DNA of 64,000 nt from Balneolales bacterium (GTDB lineage: Bacteria > Bacteroidota > Rhodothermia > Balneolales > Natronogracilivirgulaceae): the NCBI GenBank assembly GCA_007134845.1, contig SLKA01000062.1, positions 1-64,000 on the forward strand. The letters run 5' to 3'. Below the pieces are notes generated by a model. It searched no databases. It worked only from the letters and a program-made list of their open reading frames with translations, and was not told where the DNA came from. Below are positions 56,105 through 64,000 of this stretch, piece by piece. The translations under genes were made by a program, and so were the position numbers. The first letter of the stretch is position 1, and each line of letters begins with the position of its first letter.

Positions 56105-58981
56105 TCATTCCTCAGCATACGCTGCCGGATCCGGGCAGCTGCACATCAGATTACGGTCGCCGTACACTTCATCAATACGGCCGACGCTGGGCCAGAATTT
56201 GCTATTGGCTACCCATTCCAGCGGATAGACGGCTTCACGCCGACTGTATGGCAGATCCCAGTCCGCCGCCGTTACCAGACTGGCCGTATGAGGCGCCATT
56301 TTCAGGGGATTAATCTCCCTATCCCAGCGTTCCGCCTCAATAGCGGCAATTTCCTTGCGGATGGTGATCATTGCCTCACAAAAACGATCCAGCTCCGCCT
56401 TGTTCTCACTCTCGGTCGGCTCGATCATCATGGTACCGGGAACCGGGAAGGAAACCGTGGGAGCATGGTAACCAAAATCCATCAGCCGCTTGGCCACATC
56501 AATGGCATCCACACCGGTTGTTGACCTGATATCACGAAGCTCCACAATCATCTCGTGTCCAACCCGTCCGTTTTTACCAACATAAAGCGGCTTATAGAAC
56601 TCTTTAAGCTGCTCCATGATATAGTTGGCATTGAGAATTGCCAGTTTCGTCGCCTGGGTAAGCGCATCTGATCCCATCATCCTAATATAGGCATAAGATA
56701 TGGCCAGAATGCTTGGACTGCCGTAGGGCGCCGCGGACACCGCACCTTCCTTTTTTTCGAGACGAAAATGTCCTGGCAGGTGGGGTCTGAGATGCTCCAG
56801 CACCCCGATCGGACCCATGCCAGGTCCGCCGCCGCCATGCGGGATGCAGAATGTCTTGTGCAGATTGAGGTGGCACACATCGGCACCAATGCGTGCCGGT
56901 GAGGTGAGTCCGACCTGGGCATTCATATTCGCACCATCCATGTACACTTGCCCGCCGTGCTCATGAATCAGTGTACATATTTCACGAATATCCTCTTCAA
57001 ATACACCATGCGTTGACGGATAGGTCACCATAAGAGCCGCCAACCGTTCGCTATGCGCTTCCACCTTATCACGAAGATCATCCAGATCAATATTTCCCTG
57101 ATCGTCACATTTGGTGATCACAACGTTCATTCCGGCCATGACTGCACTGGCGGGATTGGTACCGTGAGCCGATGATGGTATGATGGTCACATTGCGGTGT
57201 CCCTCATCCCGGGAAATATGCCAGTCGCGGATCGTCAGAAGGCCGGCATATTCGCCCTGAGCGCCCGAATTCGGCTGCATGGAGATAGCGTCGAAACCGG
57301 TGATTTCGCACAGCCAGTCTGAAAGATCATCGATGATCCTGCGATATCCCTCTGCCTGCCATTCCGGTGCAAATGGATGGATATCGGCCAGTTCCGGCCA
57401 GCTCACCGGCAGCATTTCCGTTGTGGCGTTGAGTTTCATGGTGCACGAACCAAGAGATATCATGGAATGCGTCAGCGAGATGTCCTTGTTCTCCAGCCGT
57501 TTCAGGTAGCGCAGCATTTCGTGCTCACTATGGAAAGTATTGAATACCGGATGAGTGAGAAAATCCGAAGTGCGGTCAATTTTATCCGGATATGCAACGG
57601 TAATCTGTTCGCGGAGCGACACGGTATCCGGGACCTGCATGTCCGATGCCGTTGCAAATACCTCAAGGACAGCTTCCACATCCTCCGGCTCCTTGGCCTG
57701 GTCGAATGAGATGCCGACGAAAGGCTCATCAAAGTAGCGGAAGTTCATTCCCCGGTTTTCAGCCTCGTCCCGCACGCGCTTCTGCAGCTGCTCGTTGTGC
57801 ACATCAATTTTAAGAGTATCGAAATAGTGCTCGTTTTGCTGGTCAAACCCAAGCTCTTTCAATCCTGTTTTAGCCAGTTTTGCCAGGGCATGTATGCGGG
57901 AGGCCACCCTGTACAAGCCGGCCTGACCGTGATAGACGGCATAGGCACCGGCCATTACAGCCAGCAGAACCTGTGCTGTACAGATATTGGATGTGGCTTT
58001 CTCCCGGCGGATATGCTGCTCACGTGTCTGCAGCGCCATCCGGAAAGCCGGCTTACCGGCACTGTCCACCGAGACACCGATCATTCGCCCCGGAACCTGG
58101 CGCTTGTACTCATCACGTGTTGCAAAATATGCGGCATGAGGACCGCCATATCCCAGCGGCACCCCGAATCGCTGCGTGGACCCAACTACAACATCCGCTC
58201 CCATCTCGCCAGGCGGTTTCAGCAGCACCAGGCTCATCAGATCGGCTGCAACCACGACACCGATATGCTGTTCGTTTGCCGAGGCAATCAGTGGGGCGAT
58301 ATCGCGGATTTCGCCGTTGCCGTCGGGATACTGAAGCAGCAGTCCGAAAAGACTGTCATCGGTCAGGTCGACATTATCAGGGTGATCAATGACAAGCTCG
58401 ATGCCAAGAGGTTCGGCCCGGGTGCGCAGCACATCAATGGTTTGGGGATAGCAGAGACTGGACACAAAAAACCGTTGAGCCTTTTTCCGGGAGCCCTTTC
58501 GCGTGTCGCGGATCATGGTCATGGCCTCGGCAGCAGCTGTGGCCTCATCAAGCAGTGAAGCATTGGCAATCTCCATACCCGTGAGATCGATAACCATGGT
58601 CTGGTAGTTGATCAGCGCCTCCAGCCGGCCCTGCGAGATCTCCGCCTGATAGGGTGTATACGAGGTGTACCAGCCCGGATTCTCCAGAATATTACGCTGA
58701 ATAACTGCCGGTGTAATCGTTTCGTAGTATCCCATTCCTATATAATTCCGAAAAACCCGGTTTATTGATGCAATCTTCCGGAATTCCTTGATAAAATGAT
58801 ATTCGCTGAGCGGTTCCGGCAGCTGCAGCGGTTTTTCCAACCGGATAGATGCGGGTATGGACTGTTCCACAAGCTGATCCAGTGATTCACAGCTAATGGC
58901 ATCCAGCATGGAAGATATTTCGTCTTCGGCCAGACTGTTGTGCCGTAGTGCAAACGGCTCTCTGTCAAACAGGGTATTCAT
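56105..58981 (-). CDS. gcvP: Glycine dehydrogenase (decarboxylating), P protein
   Basis: The 958-residue, full-length fused-type P protein of the glycine cleavage system includes both halves (alpha and beta, split in some organisms). The first half has [16 protein letters not shown], and the second has the PLP lysine in [17 protein letters not shown]. It decarboxylates glycine and passes aminomethyl to the H protein. The ATG at 58981 is favoured over a TTG at 58993. gcvT, gcvH and lpd are not in the window, and I see no glycine riboswitch in the 100 bp upstream. Confidence 0.96.
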   Translation of the reverse strand: MNTLFDREPFALRHNSLAEDEISSMLDAISCESLDQLVEQSIPASIRLEKPLQLPEPLSEYHFIKEFRKIASINRVFRNYIGMGYYETITPAVIQRNILENPGWYTSYTPYQAEISQGRLEALINYQTMVIDLTGMEIANASLLDEATAAAEAMTMIRDTRKGSRKKAQRFFVSSLCYPQTIDVLRTRAEPLGIELVIDHPDNVDLTDDSLFGLLLQYPDGNGEIRDIAPLIASANEQHIGVVVAADLMSLVLLKPPGEMGADVVVGSTQRFGVPLGYGGPHAAYFATRDEYKRQVPGRMIGVSVDSAGKPAFRMALQTREQHIRREKATSNICTAQVLLAVMAGAYAVYHGQAGLYRVASRIHALAKLAKTGLKELGFDQQNEHYFDTLKIDVHNEQLQKRVRDEAENRGMNFRYFDEPFVGISFDQAKEPEDVEAVLEVFATASDMQVPDTVSLREQITVAYPDKIDRTSDFLTHPVFNTFHSEHEMLRYLKRLENKDISLTHSMISLGSCTMKLNATTEMLPVSWPELADIHPFAPEWQAEGYRRIIDDLSDWLCEITGFDAISMQPNSGAQGEYAGLLTIRDWHISRDEGHRNVTIIPSSAHGTNPASAVMAGMNVVITKCDDQGNIDLDDLRDKVEAHSERLAALMVTYPSTHGVFEEDIREICTLIHEHGGQVYMDGANMNAQVGLTSPARIGADVCHLNLHKTFCIPHGGGGPGMGPIGVLEHLRPHLPGHFRLEKKEGAVSAAPYGSPSILAISYAYIRMMGSDALTQATKLAILNANYIMEQLKEFYKPLYVGKNGRVGHEMIVELRDIRSTTGVDAIDVAKRLMDFGYHAPTVSFPVPGTMMIEPTESENKAELDRFCEAMITIRKEIAAIEAERWDREINPLKMAPHTASLVTAADWDLPYSRREAVYPLEWVANSKFWPSVGRIDEVYGDRNLMCSCPDPAAYAEE

Positions 58982-59083
58982 GATATAGGGCAATAAGTGG
59001 CTAATAGGTGTGAAACAGGGATCCTGACAGTCACAGGGAAAACAGCGACTTCATGCGGAACATTCCATCGCCTTCCACCCCGA

Positions 59084-60121
59084 CTACCCAAAAATGCGAT
59101 CCATTTTGATGTATTTCTCCGCCATTTGCTCCAGCATCCGCAGTGTATCCTTATTGTCTCTGGTCAGCAGTGTTTCAAGATGACCAAATTTGGCCGAGGC
59201 GTTAAATGTATCCATGGAAACAAGCAGCAGTGGAATATTTCTTTCGTTAGCCTTTGAAATAATATGGGACGGAGGCAGGATATTGTTGGTGAGCATGATG
59301 CCAGAGGTATCACCCTCAAGTGCAGCAAGGATCATGTCGGTCCGGTCACCGCTGGTGATCAGAAACTTGTTTTCCTTGTTGAACAGCGGATTTCTGAGGA
59401 TTTCATCGGTTGACATTGCCCCGACAAAAACATTTTTTACGGTATTGTTCAATCCTTCTTCTCCCGCCACAACCTTGGCGTAAAATCGCTGCGCAAGGTA
59501 GCTGATTGTAAACTTGGTTAAGCGCTCCTTGTAGGGCAGCACACCCAGGATCTCAAAACCGAGGTCCTGGATTTGATCGAGGTAAAGATCTTCGAACTCA
59601 TCGATATCATGCACCTTGTTGACGATCACTGAACAGGATGGTATACCATCCAGATCCAGATTCCGTTTGGCGAAAGACAGATCATCCATAACGGACTCAC
59701 TGTCACCACAGGCAATCAAAATAAGGGAAGAATTCGTATGTCTTGCAAGAGAAAGCGGATCCAGTTTGAGCGACGAGCCATAGAAAATATCCTTTCCTGC
59801 TTCAATGAATACGCCTTCATGACCTTTACCGGCCTTCTCCACCAGATCCATTACTGCTTTTTTAATGCTCTCGTCGTTATACATGTAGCGCAGCTTGGAG
59901 TGGTCAAAACCCAGTGTTATATTTTCCGCCTCCTCACTCAGCTGGAAAATATCCGTTACCAGATGCGAGTCATAGTCCCTGTTTCTTTTCAGCTTGTAAA
60001 TGAGCCGGTCACCAATCGGCTTGGTATATCCGTATTTGTTTTTAAGGGCGGCCATGGTACCCACCACCACCGATGTCTTGCCTGAACCTTCACGGATTGA
60101 TGCAAATACAGCGCTTTTCAT
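59084..60121 (-). CDS. Phosphotransacetylase N-terminal-domain-like P-loop/DRTGG protein
   Basis: This 345-residue protein has a BioD/AAA_26-type P-loop domain (GSGKTS at 12-17, the nucleotide site) and a DRTGG-like domain (about 215-330, with LITSGDRTDMILAALEGDTSGIMLT). It lacks the catalytic phosphotransacetylase domain, so it corresponds to the N-terminal part of long-form Pta, which regulates that enzyme in E. coli. It is coupled by a 1-bp overlap (TAATG) with the acyl-CoA synthetase upstream on the same strand. A regulatory or nucleotide-sensing role in acyl-CoA metabolism is inferred. Confidence 0.85.
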   Translation of the reverse strand: MKSAVFASIREGSGKTSVVVGTMAALKNKYGYTKPIGDRLIYKLKRNRDYDSHLVTDIFQLSEEAENITLGFDHSKLRYMYNDESIKKAVMDLVEKAGKGHEGVFIEAGKDIFYGSSLKLDPLSLARHTNSSLILIACGDSESVMDDLSFAKRNLDLDGIPSCSVIVNKVHDIDEFEDLYLDQIQDLGFEILGVLPYKERLTKFTISYLAQRFYAKVVAGEEGLNNTVKNVFVGAMSTDEILRNPLFNKENKFLITSGDRTDMILAALEGDTSGIMLTNNILPPSHIISKANERNIPLLLVSMDTFNASAKFGHLETLLTRDNKDTLRMLEQMAEKYIKMDRIFG

Positions 60122-62238
60122 TATTTCTCCTCCTTGGTATGTTGTAACAATATTCTTACGTCCAGTGCCTTGAGACCTGCGGTTTCGCTGTAAACAACGA
60201 TGGGATTGATCTCGATATCCGTTATCCGGTCACATCTGGACAGGATGCTTCCCACTTTAAGCAGGGAGTCGATCACTCCGTCGATATCTTTTTTCTCTTC
60301 ACCCCTTACCCCGAGAAGCAATGGATATGATTTGATCTCCTGAAGCATGCGGCGTGCCTCTTCTTCATTGAGAGGGAAGGAGCGGAAAGCGACATCTTTC
60401 ATCACTTCCACATAGATCCCGCCCAATCCGCACATGACAACCGGACCAAAGGATGGGTCCCGGATGGCACCAACAACCATTTCAAGGCCGGATGTGACCA
60501 TCTCTGTAACCTCTACTCCTGTAATGTGTGCATCGGGGTCATAATCGCGACAGTTGTTTATGATCGCCTCATAGGCATCGATCACTTCCTGCTTGTTCTC
60601 CAGATCGAGAGCCAGTCCGCCGGCATCGCTTTTGTGGATGATGTCCCTTGATACAACTTTCATCACTACCGGGTAGCCCATTTCCTCTGCTGCATCCACG
60701 GCTGCGGCCAGGTTTCTGGCAATGGTGCTCTTTGGAATCCTGATCCCGGAAGCCCGCATAACATCCTGCGCCTCATCAGCAAGCAGAAAAGTGCGCTCAT
60801 CCGCCATCGCTTTGTCAATAATGGCGTTGATGGCATTAACGTCGATATCCGGTTCCTGAAGTTCAGCCGATTTCCTGTTCTTGTAAGCACTGTAGCGATA
60901 GAGCGCACCCATGCACGAGACAGCCGGTTCCACATCCCGAAACACCGGCAGGTTCTGCCTGCTGAGTTCCTTGATAGCATGCTCCACGGATTCACCGCCT
61001 ACAATGGCATACGTAACCGGCTTGGAAGCCTCGTGGTGCCTGTCATACGTTTTTCGGACCATGGGAATCAGGTTTTCCGAATCAAACGTGGCGGTCTCGC
61101 AATAGAGCGTGATTGTAGAGTCAATCGATTCACAGTCCACCGGAGCGGTGAGTGCTGCCAGGTAATCGTCGGCCAGGGCACCGCCGGTTATGTCGATCGG
61201 GTTCCTGGTGGAGCCGAATGAAGGCGTAGATTTCTCGAATGTCTCCTTGAGCACCTGCTGGTCATCATATAGTTCTATATTGTGCTTTTCACAGGCGTCC
61301 GTCGCCAGTACACCGATGCCACCGCCATTGGTGACGATAACGGTGCGCTTGCCCAGCGGCTCGGGCGCGAACGATAGAAAGCGGCACCAGTTGAACGCTT
61401 CCTCGAGACTGTCGGCTCTGAGCGCGCCGCACTGCTTCATCACCGCATCAAAAATGGCATCGAGTCCCGCCAGCGATCCGGTGTGGGAGGCAGCTGCCTG
61501 TGCGCCGCGTTTGGAGCGACCTGATTTGATGACGATAAGCGGTTTTTTCTTCGCAATCCTTTTCAGGATCGGAATCAGCTTCTCCCCGTTCTTGATGCCT
61601 TCGATATACATCATCACCACCCGTGTCCGGTCGTGGTCTTCGAGGTATTCCAACAGATCGGCCTCGTCCAGATCCGACTTGTTGCCGGTGGAGACGATCA
61701 CCGATAGCCCCATGTTATCCACGGCGGTCCGTCCGATCATGGCGATGCCAAGCGCTCCGCTCTGGGTGAGAATAGCCACACCTCCCTCCTTGACCGGTGT
61801 GGCGGAAAAGGTCAGGTTCATTGAGACTTCGGCCGAATACATTCCGAAGGTATTCGGACCCATCACACGCACCCCTGCTTCCTTTGCTATGCGCACAATC
61901 TCCCGTTCCTCCCTGTCATTGCCGATCTCGGAGAACCCGGAACTGATGATCTGAATGTATTTCACTCCCTTTTTGGCACACTCCCTTACGGCGTCAAGAC
62001 AGAATTTTGCGGGTATCGCCAGCGAGACCACGTCAATCTCATCCTCAATATCCAGCACGGATTTGTAGACACGGTATCCGAGTATTTCCCCGCCGGAAGG
62101 ATTTACCGGATAGATTTTCCCTTTGTAGCCCCCACTGATCAGGTTATTCAGGATCGTATGGCCGATTTTCTTCGGATCATGCGATGCCCCGATAATGGCT
62201 ATCGACCTGGGTTCAAACAGATCTTTATAATTGCTCAT
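60121..62238 (-). CDS. ADP-forming acyl-CoA (acetate-CoA) synthetase
   Basis: This 705-residue fused NDP-forming synthetase has a CoA-binding domain (IAIIGASHDPKKIGHTILNN, residues 13-32), a succinyl-CoA-ligase-like domain with the phosphohistidine His252 in SHTGSLAG, and an ATP-grasp domain at about 460-700 (VVMKVVSRDIIHKSDAGGLAL). It interconverts acyl-CoA, ADP and phosphate with acid, CoA and ATP. Start chosen at 62238; an in-frame TTG at 62253 exists. No GNAT domain is attached, unlike acetyltransferase relatives; that domain sits in the upstream CoA-transferase. It overlaps that gene by 14 bp. Confidence 0.92.
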   Translation of the reverse strand: MSNYKDLFEPRSIAIIGASHDPKKIGHTILNNLISGGYKGKIYPVNPSGGEILGYRVYKSVLDIEDEIDVVSLAIPAKFCLDAVRECAKKGVKYIQIISSGFSEIGNDREEREIVRIAKEAGVRVMGPNTFGMYSAEVSMNLTFSATPVKEGGVAILTQSGALGIAMIGRTAVDNMGLSVIVSTGNKSDLDEADLLEYLEDHDRTRVVMMYIEGIKNGEKLIPILKRIAKKKPLIVIKSGRSKRGAQAAASHTGSLAGLDAIFDAVMKQCGALRADSLEEAFNWCRFLSFAPEPLGKRTVIVTNGGGIGVLATDACEKHNIELYDDQQVLKETFEKSTPSFGSTRNPIDITGGALADDYLAALTAPVDCESIDSTITLYCETATFDSENLIPMVRKTYDRHHEASKPVTYAIVGGESVEHAIKELSRQNLPVFRDVEPAVSCMGALYRYSAYKNRKSAELQEPDIDVNAINAIIDKAMADERTFLLADEAQDVMRASGIRIPKSTIARNLAAAVDAAEEMGYPVVMKVVSRDIIHKSDAGGLALDLENKQEVIDAYEAIINNCRDYDPDAHITGVEVTEMVTSGLEMVVGAIRDPSFGPVVMCGLGGIYVEVMKDVAFRSFPLNEEEARRMLQEIKSYPLLLGVRGEEKKDIDGVIDSLLKVGSILSRCDRITDIEINPIVVYSETAGLKALDVRILLQHTKEEK

Positions 62239-64000
62239 GTTTCCAATCACCAAATCTCATTATGATTTCATAAACACCATCTTCTATTCGTTTTTCCAAA
62301 TCAAATCCCATCTTTTCAAAGACCCGTAGCATCGGCTTGTTCTCCACCAGAACCTCGGCGGTGAATCCTTCCATATTGTCACTGACCGCAATCTCGGTAA
62401 GATAATTCAGCATTTCGGAGGCGATATCGCGGTTATGATAGTCGTCCCTGACCGCAAAGGAGACTTCACCCATCTTGCCGTCGGGATTTTTGAAGATCTG
62501 TCCCATTCCCACTACCCGCTCGTTTCCGTTCACATCAACACAGGCGAGCATGGTAATCTCCTTCGTATAGTCGATCACCACGAAATCCTGGCGCTTGGAG
62601 TGGGGCATATCGACATGGGAGGACATGAAACGGCGTTGAAAGCTCTGGTCGGAGAGCGAATAGAAGAAATCCTTGATCAACGGTTCGTCATTGATCCGGA
62701 CGGGCCGGAAATGCAATATCTGACCGGTCGAACTTACACGATGCGTTTCGAGGTGTTCAGGGTACTCGCCGCGTTTACCGGGGATGTAGGCCTGGTCCTG
62801 ATAGATAAGATGCAGTTCCTTGGCACGTTTGATAAGCTCCGCCCGGTATTTCGGATGGGCAATGGAGATGATGTCCATAGCCCGTTCACGAATATTCTTT
62901 CCGTGCAGGTAGGCCACGCCGTATTCAGTGACGATATAGTTGATGTCGCCCCGGTTGAGTGTAACACCGGCTCCACTGTCCAGGAAAGGCACGATACGAG
63001 ACACTTCGCCGTCTTTCGCTGTTGACTGCATCACCAGAATGGTCTTTCCATTGGCCGAGAGATTGGCGCCTCTCATAAAATCCGCATGTCCTCCGATGCC
63101 ACTGTAAAATATGCTGCCGATGGACTCGGATGTGGACTGCCCGGTCAGGTCGATCTGTAGCGCGGCATTGATGGCGGTCATGTTCTCAATTTCTGCAATG
63201 ACCAGTGGATTGTTGGTATAGCTCACTTCCTTGAACTCGACTCCCGGATTGTCATCAATAAAGTCATAGGTCTCCCGTGACCCCATGCAGAATGAAGCAA
63301 TGCTCTTGCCCTTGTCGATGCTTTTCATCGAGTTGTTTATCACACCGCGTTTGATCAGCTCCACCATGGAGTTGGTTAGCAATTCCGAGTGAATGCCAAG
63401 ATTTTTCTTGTTTGTGATATTGGCAAGGATCGCATTGGGCATGCTTCCGTACCCCAGCTGAATGGTGTCACCGTCTTCAATGATTCGGGCCACATACTTG
63501 CCAATTTTCTGTGATATATTTCCGGGCACGTCGGTGGAAAACTCCAGCAATTCTTCTTCTTTAAAGACGAGGTAATCGATGTTTTTCAGGTGGACAAACG
63601 TATCGCCAAGTACTCGGGGCATGCGCGGATTGATCTGGGCAACTACCAGGCGTGCCGATTCCATGGCAGCTTTGGTGATGTCGACACTGATTCCCAGGCT
63701 TACATACCCGTTTTTATCGGGCATCGAAACCTGGATAAGCGCAACATCGATCTCTATGTTCTTGCGTTTCAGTAACTGCGGAATACGCGAGAGGAAAATC
63801 GGGGTGTAATCGGCAAAACCTGTGTTGACCTTCTCCCGGGTGTTGTCACCAATAAAGAAGGAATTATGTCTGAAGTTGTAATTGAATTTTTCGTCCTTCC
63901 ATGGTGCAACGCCGAGCGTCCATACCTGCATCAGTTCGGCATCAGCAACAGCCTTGGGATATTTTTCAACATACTTGACCAGGGCTTTAACGAGATATTG
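62225..64000 (-). CDS. Acetyl-CoA hydrolase/CoA-transferase fused to GNAT acetyltransferase (5' end outside)
   Basis: The frame is open to the right edge, so the N-terminus lies beyond the window; 591 residues are visible. The CoA-transferase part (to about residue 420 of the visible sequence) has GYGSMPNAI, ESIGSIFYSGIGGHADFMRG and TEYGVAYLHGKN, the last with the glutamate expected to form the thioester. A GNAT domain follows from about 430 to the end, with VSFAVRDDYHNRDIASEML (acetyl-CoA pyrophosphate loop) and NKPMLRVFEKMGF. Fusion of an acyl-CoA-using enzyme with a protein-acetyltransferase-like domain suggests autoregulation or regulation of the neighbouring synthetase (inference). Confidence 0.9.
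   Translation of the reverse strand, partial: QYLVKALVKYVEKYPKAVADAELMQVWTLGVAPWKDEKFNYNFRHNSFFIGDNTREKVNTGFADYTPIFLSRIPQLLKRKNIEIDVALIQVSMPDKNGYVSLGISVDITKAAMESARLVVAQINPRMPRVLGDTFVHLKNIDYLVFKEEELLEFSTDVPGNISQKIGKYVARIIEDGDTIQLGYGSMPNAILANITNKKNLGIHSELLTNSMVELIKRGVINNSMKSIDKGKSIASFCMGSRETYDFIDDNPGVEFKEVSYTNNPLVIAEIENMTAINAALQIDLTGQSTSESIGSIFYSGIGGHADFMRGANLSANGKTILVMQSTAKDGEVSRIVPFLDSGAGVTLNRGDINYIVTEYGVAYLHGKNIRERAMDIISIAHPKYRAELIKRAKELHLIYQDQAYIPGKRGEYPEHLETHRVSSTGQILHFRPVRINDEPLIKDFFYSLSDQSFQRRFMSSHVDMPHSKRQDFVVIDYTKEITMLACVDVNGNERVVGMGQIFKNPDGKMGEVSFAVRDDYHNRDIASEMLNYLTEIAVSDNMEGFTAEVLVENKPMLRVFEKMGFDLEKRIEDGVYEIIMRFGDWKHEQL

Noticed and set aside
58982-59083. Glycine riboswitch before gcvP
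   Set aside because: The 100 bp upstream lack the tandem-aptamer core sequences and are too short for a standard glycine riboswitch.
61190-61954. 254-codon plus-strand ORF
   Set aside because: It is antisense to the acyl-CoA synthetase, and its Ser-rich product is typical of a shadow frame.
1-64000. tRNA, rRNA or tmRNA genes
   Set aside because: No T-loop GGTTCRA/CCA-type pattern or rRNA core was recognised in the gaps between genes.

Overview
The window looks like chromosomal DNA of a menaquinone-using, Gram-negative member of the Bacteroidota/Balneolota/Rhodothermota (FCB) group. The evidence is a type III glutamine synthetase, a GldE-like CNNM protein next to ssb, LolA-, BamA- and YidD-type envelope proteins, DUF5683-like proteins, a CrtI-type carotenoid enzyme, a PPi-type phosphofructokinase and several acidic proteins. 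The placement is inferred from gene content; there is no rRNA or tRNA gene to confirm it.

Layout. (1) 1-4.2 kb: an M14 zinc carboxypeptidase flanked by mobile-element debris (a group II intron reverse-transcriptase fragment and a broken IS3 transposase). (2) 4.2-20.3 kb: one long minus-strand hexuronate locus. In transcription order it encodes a TRAP transporter (dctP, dctQ, dctM), UxaE epimerase, an SDR-type mannonate oxidoreductase, a deleted SDR pseudogene, UxaC isomerase, a HAD hydrolase, a LarA-family nickel racemase/epimerase, 6-phosphogluconate dehydrogenase, PPi-dependent phosphofructokinase, transketolase and a LacI-family regulator. Matching LacI-type palindromes lie before dctP and before lacI. 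(3) 20.5-26.8 kb: glnN, then menA-menC-menE. (4) 26.8-35.1 kb: purB, gldE-like, ssb, htpX, an alkaline phosphatase, queG and a voltage-sensor-like membrane protein. (5) 35.5-38.5 kb: an overlapping envelope cassette (LolA-like, YidD, two DUF5683-like proteins). (6) 38.6-43.6 kb: TM2 protein, ECF sigma factor, prmA, M28 peptidase, gatA, tatA. (7) 43.8-52 kb: DUF2795 protein, BamA/TamA-like protein, cNMP-domain protein, rlmD, crtI-like gene, phosphoesterase, glycosyltransferase. (8) 52-59 kb: deoC with an active and a half-length aldehyde dehydrogenase, a SPOR lipoprotein, gcvP. (9) 59-64 kb: an acyl-CoA module made of a Pta-N-like P-loop/DRTGG protein, an ADP-forming acyl-CoA synthetase and a CoA-transferase fused to GNAT that runs off the right edge.

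The main hypothesis concerns the uronate locus. It holds every step from glucuronate/galacturonate to D-mannonate but no mannonate dehydratase or KDG kinase/aldolase. Instead it holds a LarA homologue, Gnd, transketolase and PPi-Pfk. D-mannonate and D-gluconate are C2 epimers, so the LarA protein could turn mannonate into gluconate, which after phosphorylation would enter the pentose phosphate pathway through Gnd. The gluconate kinase is not in the window. This is a testable inference, not a demonstrated pathway.

A second theme is short tandem duplications in gaps between genes: 2 x 101 bp before tkt, and 14-20 bp arrays at 33.9, 35.4, 40.6 and 46.5 kb.
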